This document shows positions 1 to 7,909 of a DNA stretch of 64,000 nt, piece by piece; position 1 is the stretch's first letter; each line of letters begins with the position of its first letter. This stretch comes from CAVZCK01 sp963798805 (GTDB lineage Bacteria > Pseudomonadota > Alphaproteobacteria > Rhizobiales > Rhodomicrobiaceae): contig CAWCVC010000011.1 of assembly GCA_963798805.1 (NCBI GenBank), positions 710,438 to 774,437 of the forward strand, written 5' to 3'. The translations under genes were made by a program, and so were the position numbers. The notes beneath the pieces are model-generated. The model was given only the letters and a program-made list of their open reading frames with translations, searched no databases and was not told where the DNA came from.

Positions 1-1050
1 ACGGGCAATGATCTATGCTCGCAGCCGACCATCTCGCGCTGGGAGAACGCGCCGACGCTGAAGGAGATCATCCGCCTGACCTATGCGCTCGTCGACATCT
101 GGTGCCGGAGCTACAAGATGCCGCCGGCATCGGTGGTGCTGGACATCGATGACACGCTCGACGTGGTGCACGGTCATCAGAAACTGTCGGAATGGAACGC
201 CCATTACGACGAGCGCTGCTTTCTGCCGATCCACATCTATGAGACAGCGACGGGCCGCCCGGTCACCATGATCCTGCGTCCGGGCAAGACGCCCTCAGGC
301 AAGGAAGTCCGTGGATTACTGCGCCGTCTGATCAATCGCATTCGCCGGCATTGGTCCGATACGCGCATCACCATTCGTGGCGATAGTCACTACGGCCGAG
401 AAGAAGTTATGAGCTGGTGTGAGGCCAATGGCATCGACTATGTCTTCGGCTTTGCTGGCAATACCGTGCTCGACCGCTTGGTCGAACCGGAGGCCGATGA
501 TATCCGGACGCGCCGCGCCGAGGAGCAACTTGCCGTTCTGCGCGGCTTCGCCGAAACGCGCTATGCGGCAAAATCCTGGGCCAGGGAGCGCCGTGTTGTG
601 GCACGTATCGAGGCGAGCGCCAGTCATGAGGACGACATGCTCCGCCGCGGGCTCGACATCCGCTATGCCGTCACCTCGCTGGCGAAAGGCAACGCCGAGC
701 ACATCTATGCGACCCTCTACTGCGAGAGGGGACAGGCAGAGAATCTGATCAAGCAACATAAAGCGCAACTCGCATCCGATCGCACCAGCTGCCGATCGCC
801 GCTTGCTAATCAGATGCGGCTCATTCTGCACACCGCCGCCTATTGGCTGATGCTCGATGTGCGCGATTGCGTGCCGTCCTGGCATCCTTTGCGGCAAAGC
901 GAGTTCGCCAGCATTCGCCTGCGCCTGCTGAAAATCGCCGGACGTTTCGTCGAGACCGCGAGCCGCATCCGTGTGGCACTCGCCTCGTGCTGCCCGGAGG
1001 CCGAGCTGTTCAGCCTCGTTGCCTTCCGGCTGCAATCGTCCGGGCCATGA
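1..1050 (+). CDS. IS1380-family transposase, 5'-truncated by window edge
   Basis: A DDE-type transposase that would catalyse cut-and-paste movement of its element. The reading frame is open from base 1 (TGNDLCSQPTISRWEN) to the TGA at 1048-1050. The visible 349 residues equal the C-terminal part of the full-length copy at 2667-4034. Motifs shared by the group are VVLDIDDTLDVVHG (first catalytic Asp region) and RGDSHYGR (second Asp region), followed by a YCERGQAENLIKQHK segment carrying the Glu. The missing N-terminus reflects only the window boundary, so the gene may be intact in the genome. The family call is strong, the activity is inferred. Confidence 0.88.
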   Translation, partial: TGNDLCSQPTISRWENAPTLKEIIRLTYALVDIWCRSYKMPPASVVLDIDDTLDVVHGHQKLSEWNAHYDERCFLPIHIYETATGRPVTMILRPGKTPSGKEVRGLLRRLINRIRRHWSDTRITIRGDSHYGREEVMSWCEANGIDYVFGFAGNTVLDRLVEPEADDIRTRRAEEQLAVLRGFAETRYAAKSWARERRVVARIEASASHEDDMLRRGLDIRYAVTSLAKGNAEHIYATLYCERGQAENLIKQHKAQLASDRTSCRSPLANQMRLILHTAAYWLMLDVRDCVPSWHPLRQSEFASIRLRLLKIAGRFVETASRIRVALASCCPEAELFSLVAFRLQSSGP

Positions 1051-1209
1051 ATGGTGGGGCATGACCGCCCCAGGAGCCCGGACCATCCACCTTCAGCGCG
1101 TCGACAGCGTACTCGAGCCGATCAGCCTGCCGGACGTGTCCGCACAGGACGGATCACCTCGCCCAGCAAGAACGGAAAGAAGATAGCCTGCTCGGACGCA
1201 TAAGAACGG
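1..1209 (+). mobile_element. IS1380-family insertion sequence, left part cut by window edge
   Basis: The downstream 1.2 kb of an IS1380-type element. The same sequence occurs inverted at 2508-3716, and position p here corresponds to 3717-p there. All overlapping reading frames of the two copies translate identically, so the copies appear identical at the nucleotide level. The element ends at CCGTTCTTATGCG (read inward on the minus strand) at 1209 and is followed directly by CTAG. Its upstream end lies outside the window. Confidence 0.85.
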
Positions 1210-1213
1210 CTAG

Positions 1214-1347
1214 ACCATCATGTCCGCCGGGGATTGGGGATCGAAGATAGGTGACCCGCCCCGACGTGTCGACTAAGGCGCAAGAGTAAGCGCAACGGGG
1301 GTTGCTTGGCGAGAGCGAAGCCGAGCCCCAGACACGAGGAGCGGATC
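1214..1347 (+). ncRNA. candidate IS110 left-end non-coding (bridge) RNA region
   Basis: IS110-group elements are known to encode a structured bridge RNA in the non-coding segment upstream of the recombinase gene. Here that segment is 134 bp and contains local self-complementary stretches such as GGGGTTGCTT...GAAGCCGAGCCCC at about 1297-1330. This is placement by family knowledge only. I did not identify target- or donor-binding loops, and the exact ends of the RNA are unknown. Confidence 0.25.
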
Positions 1348-2457
1348 ATGACGGAGACTATCATTTTCGTGGGGCTGGACGTCCACAAGAAGACGATCGC
1401 GGTGGCGACGGTAGAGGGACGGGCGTCGGCGGATGTACGGTTCTTTGGCACCATCGCGAATACGCCCGAGGCCATCCGGTCGCTGCTGCGTAAGCTCGGC
1501 AAGGGCGGACAACGGCTGCATCTGGCTTATGAGGCTGGACCGCTGGGGTATAATCTGTATCGCCTGGCCACGAATCTGGGCCACCGCTGCGACGTGGTCG
1601 CACCGTCGCTGATCCCGAAGAAAGCCGGGGATAAGGTCAAGACCGACCGGCGCGATGCGATGATGCTGGCCCAGTTGCTGCGGGCAGGCCAACTGACCGA
1701 AGTGTGGGTTCCTGACGAGGCGCATGAGGCAATGCGTGATCTGGTGCGCATGCGGTCGCAGGCGATGAGGGACCTGCGCAAGATGCGCCAGCAACTCCAC
1801 AGTTTTCTTCTGCGGCACGCTCGCGTCTATCCCGGCGCGCACTGGACCAAGGCACACCGCCGCTGGCTCGGCGAGCTGACCTTTGCGCACCCGGCGCAGC
1901 ATCTCGTGCTCGAGGAGCTCTTGGCACGGATCGAGCGGGCCGAGGAGCTTTGCGATCGATTGAAGACATCCATTGTCGATCTGGTTCCGGCCTGGACGCT
2001 CGCCCCCGTTGTTGCTGCAGTGCAGGCGCTGCGCGGCGTGTCGATCCTGGTCGCTGCGACCGTCGTTGCGGAGGTCGGCAACTTCAGCCGGTTCGAGAGC
2101 CCGCGCCAGCTGATGGCCTATCTGGGCTTGAACCCATCCGAGCATTCCAGTGGAGCAACCATCAAGCGCGGATCGATCACCAAGACGGGCAACAGCCTGG
2201 CGCGCACCTGTCTTGTCGAGGCGGCGTGGACCTATCGGCATCCGGCGCGAGTGACACAGATCATCCGTGATCGGTTGAAAGAGTTGCCGGAGCCGATCCG
2301 GGCCATTGCGTGGAAGGCACAGGTCAGATTGTCGGCGCGCTACCGCAAGCTGATGGCTGCCGGCAAGCCGGCGCCGAAGGCGATCGTTGCCGTGGCCCGA
2401 GAGCTGGTCGGCTTCATCTGGGCCATTGCCCGCATTGTCGAGCCGAAGATGGCGTGA
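1348..2457 (+). CDS. IS110-family transposase (DEDD recombinase)
   Basis: Recombinase of an IS110 element, 369 aa. The N-terminus carries the RuvC-like DEDD domain, beginning FVGLDVHKKTIAVATVEG (first Asp) with YEAGPLGYNLYR and KTDRRDAMMLAQLLRAG further in (about residues 55-105). The C-terminal Transposase_20 domain is visible as AEVGNFSRFESPRQLMAYLG followed by SGATIKRGSITKTGN with the conserved serine region. The ATG at 1348 is preferred over in-frame 1306 because GAGGAGCGG precedes it and family members start just before the FVGLD strand. Length is slightly below the usual 380-420 aa but no break is visible. Confidence 0.88.
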   Translation: MTETIIFVGLDVHKKTIAVATVEGRASADVRFFGTIANTPEAIRSLLRKLGKGGQRLHLAYEAGPLGYNLYRLATNLGHRCDVVAPSLIPKKAGDKVKTDRRDAMMLAQLLRAGQLTEVWVPDEAHEAMRDLVRMRSQAMRDLRKMRQQLHSFLLRHARVYPGAHWTKAHRRWLGELTFAHPAQHLVLEELLARIERAEELCDRLKTSIVDLVPAWTLAPVVAAVQALRGVSILVAATVVAEVGNFSRFESPRQLMAYLGLNPSEHSSGATIKRGSITKTGNSLARTCLVEAAWTYRHPARVTQIIRDRLKELPEPIRAIAWKAQVRLSARYRKLMAAGKPAPKAIVAVARELVGFIWAIARIVEPKMA

Positions 2458-2507
2458 CGAGCAGACGGCCGCAATCACGCGAACAGAGGAGATAGCACAA
2501 GCGCTAA

Positions 2508-4156
2508 CCGTTCTTATGCGTCCGAGCAGGCTATCTTCTTTCCGTTCTTGCTGGGCGAGGTGATCCGTCCTGTGCGGACACGTCCGGCAGGCTGATCGGC
2601 TCGAGTACGCTGTCGACGCGCTGAAGGTGGATGGTCCGGGCTCCTGGGGCGGTCATGCCCCACCATTCATGGCCCGGACGATTGCAGCCGGAAGGCAACG
2701 AGGCTGAACAGCTCGGCCTCCGGGCAGCACGAGGCGAGTGCCACACGGATGCGGCTCGCGGTCTCGACGAAACGTCCGGCGATTTTCAGCAGGCGCAGGC
2801 GAATGCTGGCGAACTCGCTTTGCCGCAAAGGATGCCAGGACGGCACGCAATCGCGCACATCGAGCATCAGCCAATAGGCGGCGGTGTGCAGAATGAGCCG
2901 CATCTGATTAGCAAGCGGCGATCGGCAGCTGGTGCGATCGGATGCGAGTTGCGCTTTATGTTGCTTGATCAGATTCTCTGCCTGTCCCCTCTCGCAGTAG
3001 AGGGTCGCATAGATGTGCTCGGCGTTGCCTTTCGCCAGCGAGGTGACGGCATAGCGGATGTCGAGCCCGCGGCGGAGCATGTCGTCCTCATGACTGGCGC
3101 TCGCCTCGATACGTGCCACAACACGGCGCTCCCTGGCCCAGGATTTTGCCGCATAGCGCGTTTCGGCGAAGCCGCGCAGAACGGCAAGTTGCTCCTCGGC
3201 GCGGCGCGTCCGGATATCATCGGCCTCCGGTTCGACCAAGCGGTCGAGCACGGTATTGCCAGCAAAGCCGAAGACATAGTCGATGCCATTGGCCTCACAC
3301 CAGCTCATAACTTCTTCTCGGCCGTAGTGACTATCGCCACGAATGGTGATGCGCGTATCGGACCAATGCCGGCGAATGCGATTGATCAGACGGCGCAGTA
3401 ATCCACGGACTTCCTTGCCTGAGGGCGTCTTGCCCGGACGCAGGATCATGGTGACCGGGCGGCCCGTCGCTGTCTCATAGATGTGGATCGGCAGAAAGCA
3501 GCGCTCGTCGTAATGGGCGTTCCATTCCGACAGTTTCTGATGACCGTGCACCACGTCGAGCGTGTCATCGATGTCCAGCACCACCGATGCCGGCGGCATC
3601 TTGTAGCTCCGGCACCAGATGTCGACGAGCGCATAGGTCAGGCGGATGATCTCCTTCAGCGTCGGCGCGTTCTCCCAGCGCGAGATGGTCGGCTGCGAGC
3701 ATAGATCATTGCCCGTGTCGGGCAGCCGCCCGCAGGCAAGCTTGAAGGCGGCATCGCAGCGCAGCCAGTCGAAGTCATTGCCATCCGCGTAGCCGCAGGC
3801 GATCGCCAACATGCGCCCTTTCAGTATGTCCTCAACTGTGTGCGTAATATGCGCCCGATCGCGCCGGTCGGCGATCAAAGCAGCGAGAGTTTGGGAGAGA
3901 GCCCGCCGACGCTCGGCAAGCGCGAGCAGCATGACGCCGCTGTCGGAGGAGAGACGACCGCCATCGAAGGCAGCTGTGACTTTCTTGCGCGACACGGCTG
4001 GATAGGGAACGGTGAGCGGGCTATCGTCGGTCATGGCGGGTGTGGCTCTGCGCTGCGGCGCGCATAGGATGGCTGCGACACCCATTTCCTACGCAAGTTC
4101 AATGCCTTGCGCCACATTCGCCAGCGCAATTTCTAACTGCGGCTGAATAAGATCGG
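2508..4156 (-). mobile_element. complete IS1380-family insertion sequence
   Basis: A 1649-bp element with imperfect terminal inverted repeats: CCGTTCTTATGCGTCCG at 2508 and, read inward from 4156, CCGATCTTATTCAGCCG (13 of 17 positions match). Both size and CC-starting ends fit IS1380. Its flanks are CTAA (2504-2507) and CTAG (4157-4160), suggesting a 4-bp target duplication with one mismatch at a CTAG-like site. The other copy, ending at 1209, is also followed by CTAG. Confidence 0.85.
2667..4034 (-). CDS. IS1380-family transposase, full length
   Basis: A 455-aa transposase of the DDE superfamily (IS1380 group). The N-terminus after the chosen start reads MTDDSPLTVPYPAVSRKKVT then AAFDGGRLSSDSGVMLL, typical of this group's start. 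The catalytic core includes VVLDIDDTLDVVHG and RGDSHYGREEVMSWCEANG. The start at 4034 is chosen over the in-frame 4085 because homologues usually begin just before the SRKKVTAAFDGG block. The protein is identical over the overlap with the copy at the left window edge, so the two insertions are recent or were copied together. Confidence 0.88.
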   Translation of the reverse strand: MTDDSPLTVPYPAVSRKKVTAAFDGGRLSSDSGVMLLALAERRRALSQTLAALIADRRDRAHITHTVEDILKGRMLAIACGYADGNDFDWLRCDAAFKLACGRLPDTGNDLCSQPTISRWENAPTLKEIIRLTYALVDIWCRSYKMPPASVVLDIDDTLDVVHGHQKLSEWNAHYDERCFLPIHIYETATGRPVTMILRPGKTPSGKEVRGLLRRLINRIRRHWSDTRITIRGDSHYGREEVMSWCEANGIDYVFGFAGNTVLDRLVEPEADDIRTRRAEEQLAVLRGFAETRYAAKSWARERRVVARIEASASHEDDMLRRGLDIRYAVTSLAKGNAEHIYATLYCERGQAENLIKQHKAQLASDRTSCRSPLANQMRLILHTAAYWLMLDVRDCVPSWHPLRQSEFASIRLRLLKIAGRFVETASRIRVALASCCPEAELFSLVAFRLQSSGP

Positions 4157-4648
4157 CTAGGATATCGGTGTCCAACACGGGCGGCAGGGCGCGGAGGGTG
4201 GGGAGCCCTCGCAGGTCGGGTTTGAAGCAGGCGTCGTGTCCGCATGCGTACCGACGCGACAGCCCACGCTCGTTCGCTAGACAGAGGAAGCCCCGCGACG
4301 AATCCTGGTCATGCGGTCATCAACCCGCGGATAAGAGCCGGATCAACCGTCGTCCATTCGTCCTGTCGCCTGTCTTGGGCATCGATCAACAGCTTGAGCC
4401 GCGAAAGCGGATCGAAGACGTGCGCCTCGAGGTTGACAGTGCGGACATAAGAGCCGAAGGAACCCCAATTCCACCTAGCTATCATTCGCAAGAGCCATCT
4501 GCTGCCGGACAAAGCCCTATATGACAGTCGGCGCAACATCCGCGGCTTTGGCCTCGGTTAGATGTATATATTCGAATGATTGCAAGTTGAGATCCTGTCG
4601 GCTATCGTAATGCTTAAAATCAGGGCTCATTGGGGGAAATGTCGATCG
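4157..4648. other. intergenic, no supported gene; upstream region of aprM
   Basis: About 490 bp between IS1380 and aprM. A minus-strand reading frame at 4309-4539 ends in a plausible protein tail (LEAHVFDPLSRLKLLIDAQD...), which could be the 3' remnant of an unrecognised gene, but no start signal supports it. The 3' part (4530-4600) is AT-richer, with a TATATATTCG stretch, and may hold the promoter of the sulfur operon. I cannot assign a sigma-factor type. Confidence 0.4.
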
Positions 4649-5437
4649 ATGCTCACAACCAACCCTTTTGCCGAGCTTTCGGCATCCATACCTCCGGTCG
4701 TCATGCAGACTTATGTCATCGTGATGGCCGTCCTTGTCGCAGGCGGCACGCTGCTGGACATCATCCATAAAAGGAGCGCCAGGTACTTTTTTAACAACTG
4801 GCGGAATTCCGCCAAGAAAGCGAAGAAGCCGGTTAGCGGCGGAGAGATGATGTCGATTGCGGCCCAGACCGCCGTGGTCGATGTCATGGCCTCAGCTGAA
4901 TTCTGCAACATGCGGCGCAGACTTGCCCATCTGCTGACGATGTATGGCTTCATCATTTACGTCGTCACCACCGCTATCATGGTCTTCGCCTATCCGACGC
5001 CTGCTACGCCCACGCCGAGCGCGCTTGCGGCATTGTGGTATATCGGCGCGCTGATGGTCTGCCTCGGCGGCTACTGGTTCTGGTTCTTCATCCGCGTCGA
5101 CGTGGCCGCGGAGGGCAATTCGCCGTTCCGCTTTGTGCGCGCCGACCTGTTCATCATCACGCTCGTCCTGAGCACGACCTTCGGTCTGATTTGGGCTTGG
5201 CTGCAAACGGCGGGCAACACGACCTGGGCAACCGTGTTCCTGGGGCTTTATCTCATTGACACGACGGTGCTGTTCGCATCGATCCCGTGGTCCAAGTTCT
5301 CACACATGTTCTTCAAGCCCGCCGCGGCCTTGGAGAAACGCGTGTCCGAAGCGAACGGCACGCGCAGCAACCTGCCGGCTCCCGCCGATGCGCCCGAAAA
5401 ATTCGGCAGCGTCCTCAAGCACTCGCACCATTATTGA
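4649..5437 (+). CDS. aprM: AprM-like membrane anchor of APS reductase
   Basis: A 262-aa integral membrane protein directly upstream of aprBA. In sulfur oxidisers of the Allochromatium/Thiobacillus type, AprM is thought to take electrons from AprBA and pass them to the quinone pool. Five hydrophobic segments can be read: TYVIVMAVLVAGGTLLDII (about residue 20), LLTMYGFIIYVVTTAIMVF (about 90), ALWYIGALMVCLGGYWFWFF (about 125), LFIITLVLSTTFGLIWAWL (about 165) and ATVFLGLYLIDTTVLFA (about 195). The loop SAEFCNMRRRLAHLL precedes the second segment. ATG 4649 has GGGGGA at 4632; the upstream in-frame start at 4580 has no such site. Identification rests on context plus topology. Confidence 0.82.
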   Translation: MLTTNPFAELSASIPPVVMQTYVIVMAVLVAGGTLLDIIHKRSARYFFNNWRNSAKKAKKPVSGGEMMSIAAQTAVVDVMASAEFCNMRRRLAHLLTMYGFIIYVVTTAIMVFAYPTPATPTPSALAALWYIGALMVCLGGYWFWFFIRVDVAAEGNSPFRFVRADLFIITLVLSTTFGLIWAWLQTAGNTTWATVFLGLYLIDTTVLFASIPWSKFSHMFFKPAAALEKRVSEANGTRSNLPAPADAPEKFGSVLKHSHHY

Positions 5438-5482
5438 TCGGCTTAAGCGCCGGCCCTCGCTATTAGGAGATAGGTGAGTACC

Positions 5483-5944
5483 ATGCCGACCTTCGTCTAT
5501 ATGACGCGTTGCGACGGCTGCGGACACTGTGTCGACATCTGTCCGTCAGACATCATGCACATCGACAAGACCTACCGCCGCGCCTTTAACATCGAGCCCA
5601 ACATGTGCTGGGAGTGCTACTCCTGTGTGAAGGCTTGTCCGCAGCATGCGATCGACTGCCGCGGCTATGCCGACTTCGCCCCGCTCGGCCACAGCGTCCG
5701 AGTGCTCCGGGAAGAGGAAAAGGCAACCATCTCCTGGAAGATCAAGTTCCGGGACGGGCGCGAGAAGGACTTCGTCTCGCCGATCCGTACCACCCCTTGG
5801 GGCTCGATCAAACCTCCTTCCGAATACGCGGCGCCCACCAAGGATCAGTGGAATTCCCAGGAGCTCGCGCACGAGCCCGAGGCGCTCAAGGTCGCGGTGC
5901 TGCCGGCGCTCAAACCGGGTCAACTCAAGCAGGGATTGGTGTAA
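5483..5944 (+). CDS. aprB: adenylylsulfate reductase beta subunit
   Basis: The 153-aa iron-sulfur subunit of APS reductase, which carries electrons between the FAD site of AprA and the membrane partner. Two ferredoxin-type clusters are visible: CDGCGHCVDICP near the N-terminus and CWECYSCVKACP at about residue 40. The C-terminal tail with SWKIKFRDGREKDFVSPIRT and PWGSIKPP is the part that wraps around AprA in known structures. The gene lies 45 bp after aprM. ATG 5483 gives the canonical MPTFVYMTRCDGCG start; a GTG at 5474 sits closer to AGGAGA but would add three residues. The stop overlaps the aprA start (TAATG). Confidence 0.95.
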   Translation: MPTFVYMTRCDGCGHCVDICPSDIMHIDKTYRRAFNIEPNMCWECYSCVKACPQHAIDCRGYADFAPLGHSVRVLREEEKATISWKIKFRDGREKDFVSPIRTTPWGSIKPPSEYAAPTKDQWNSQELAHEPEALKVAVLPALKPGQLKQGLV

Positions 5945-7776
5945 TGCGCCGGCGGAAAACTGTTTACGTCGATTCGGACATCCTGGTGGTCGGTGGCGGC
6001 ATGGGGGGCTGCGGGGCCACTTACGAATCCCGCTATTGGGGCCGCGATCTGAAGATCGTGTGCGTCGAGAAAGCGAACATTGAGCGAAGCGGCGCGGTCG
6101 CGCAGGGCCTCTACGCCATCAACTGCTACATGGGCATGCATTGGGACGAGAACCAGCCCGAAGACCACGTCCGCTACGCCCGCAACGACCTGATGGGCCT
6201 GGTGCGCGAGGATCTCGGCTACGACATTGCCCGCCACGTCAACTCCACGGTGCACAAGTTCGAGGAGTGGGGCCTGCCCATCATGCGGGACCCGAAAACC
6301 GGGAGATATCAGCGCGAAGGCAAATGGCAGATCATGATCCACGGCGAGAGCTATAAGCCGATCGTCGCCGAGGCCGCGCGCAAGGCCGCCACTGAAGTCT
6401 ACAACCGGATCATGGTCACCCATCTGCTGATGGACAAGTCACGCAAGCGGGTCGCCGGCGCGGTCGGCTTCAACGTGCGCACCGGGGATTTCTACGTCTT
6501 CCGCGCCAAGGCGGTGATCGTGGCCGCTGGCGGCGCCTCGCACATCTTCAAGCCCCGCTCGGTTGGCGAGGGTATGGGCCGCACATGGTACGCGCCGTGG
6601 AGCAGCGCCTCCGCTTACGCGCTGCCGATCCTGGCCGGCGCCAAGATGACGCAGATGGAGAACCGCATCGTCCTGACTCGGTTTAAGGACGGCTACGGTC
6701 CGGTCGGCGCCTACTTCCTGCATTTGAAGACCTACACACAAAACGCCTATGGGCAGGACTATGAGGCGTTCTGGCGCGATTCGATCGAGCAGATGGTCGG
6801 CGACTACGTCAATCACCACCCGGTGCCGACCTGCCTGCGCAACCACGCCTTCCTTGAGGAAGTGAAGGCGGGCCGGGGGCCGATCCGTATGGTGACGATG
6901 GAGGCCTTCCAGGACCCGCACAAGGAGACCGTCGGCTGGGAGAACTTCCTTGGAATGACCATCGGGCAGGCGGTCGTGTGGGCGTCGCAAAACATCGATC
7001 CCAAGTACATCAACCCCGAGCTGACGACCTCGGAGCCTTATGTCATGGGCTCGCATGCGACCTGTTCAGGCGCGTGGGCGAGCGGCCCGGAAGACTATGC
7101 CCCCGCGGAATATCAGTGGGGTTACAACCGCATGATGACCGTCGAGGGTCTCTTCGGCGCTGGCGACACTATCGGCGGCACCGCCCACAAATTCTCGTCG
7201 GGCTCTTTCACGGAAGGCCGTATCGCCGGCAAGGCGGCGGTGAAGTACGTGAATGACTTGGGCAAAGCACAGCCGGAGGTCAGCGACACCGAGATCGAAG
7301 ACCTTAAGAAGGCCATCTATAAGCCTTTGGAGCACTACGAGGTCTACCGCAACGAGATCGTCGCCGGCACGGTGTCACCGCACTATATTCTGCCGATCCA
7401 CGCCCTGCAGCGTCTTGAGAAGATCATGGACGAGTATTGCGGCGGCATCGGCAGCTACTACACAACCAACGAGCCGCTACTGACCCGCGGGCTCGAACTG
7501 CTCGGCATGCTGAAGGAAGATGCCGCATCTCTAGGCGCTGAAGACCTGCATCAGCTGCAACGCTGCTGGGAACTGCAGCACAGGCTCCTGGCCTCAGAAT
7601 GCGTCACCCAGCACACCCTGTTTCGTAAGGAAACGCGCTGGCCAGGCTACTACTACCGTGGCGACTACCCGAAACTGGATGACGACGGGTGGCACTGCTT
7701 CACTCTCTCCCGCTACGACCAGGACTCCGGCAAATGGGAGATGGAAAAGGCGCCAGTGTATCACATTATTGACTGA
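5944..7776 (+). CDS. aprA: adenylylsulfate reductase alpha subunit
   Basis: The 610-aa catalytic flavoprotein of dissimilatory APS reductase. In the oxidative direction it joins sulfite to AMP to give APS and two electrons. The FAD dinucleotide fold is VVGGGMGGCGATYE at about residue 16. Family blocks include ANIERSGAVAQGLYAINCYM, HIFKPRSVGEGMGRTWYAPW and FGAGDTIGGTAHKFSSGSF near the C-terminal FAD contact. Length is normal for AprA. The start codon overlaps the aprB stop by one base, so translation is coupled. Presence with aprM and sat, and absence of qmo genes here, suggests sulfite oxidation rather than sulfate respiration; direction is an inference that a tree would test. Confidence 0.95.
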   Translation: MRRRKTVYVDSDILVVGGGMGGCGATYESRYWGRDLKIVCVEKANIERSGAVAQGLYAINCYMGMHWDENQPEDHVRYARNDLMGLVREDLGYDIARHVNSTVHKFEEWGLPIMRDPKTGRYQREGKWQIMIHGESYKPIVAEAARKAATEVYNRIMVTHLLMDKSRKRVAGAVGFNVRTGDFYVFRAKAVIVAAGGASHIFKPRSVGEGMGRTWYAPWSSASAYALPILAGAKMTQMENRIVLTRFKDGYGPVGAYFLHLKTYTQNAYGQDYEAFWRDSIEQMVGDYVNHHPVPTCLRNHAFLEEVKAGRGPIRMVTMEAFQDPHKETVGWENFLGMTIGQAVVWASQNIDPKYINPELTTSEPYVMGSHATCSGAWASGPEDYAPAEYQWGYNRMMTVEGLFGAGDTIGGTAHKFSSGSFTEGRIAGKAAVKYVNDLGKAQPEVSDTEIEDLKKAIYKPLEHYEVYRNEIVAGTVSPHYILPIHALQRLEKIMDEYCGGIGSYYTTNEPLLTRGLELLGMLKEDAASLGAEDLHQLQRCWELQHRLLASECVTQHTLFRKETRWPGYYYRGDYPKLDDDGWHCFTLSRYDQDSGKWEMEKAPVYHIID

Positions 7777-7909
7777 TCGCCCGGCCACCTGGAACGCTGC
7801 ACCTCTCTGATCGAATACGTCCTGCGGTCGTCTTCCATGAGCGCTCTCAGGCCCGGCGCTCCGTACAGTCTGCAACCGTCATCCAGTTTGAGTGCAGGAA
7901 GGAATCGTA

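Larger units (their letters stand above)
1210..2507 (+). mobile_element. IS110-family insertion sequence between two IS1380 copies
   Basis: The whole 1.3 kb between the two inverted IS1380 copies is taken up by one IS110-type transposase gene with 138 bp in front and 50 bp behind. IS110 elements usually lack terminal inverted repeats, and none is evident, so the exact ends cannot be set; the coordinates are the IS1380 boundaries. The long upstream and short downstream non-coding segments fit the IS110 group rather than the IS1111 group. Confidence 0.7.

Noticed and set aside
316..1086. 256-aa minus-strand frame inside IS1380
   Set aside because: Antisense shadow of the transposase; no motif and found again at the second copy in the same relation.
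1273..2478. 401-aa minus-strand frame opposite the IS110 transposase
   Set aside because: GC-rich antisense frame; the plus-strand frame has clear DEDD and Transposase_20 motifs.
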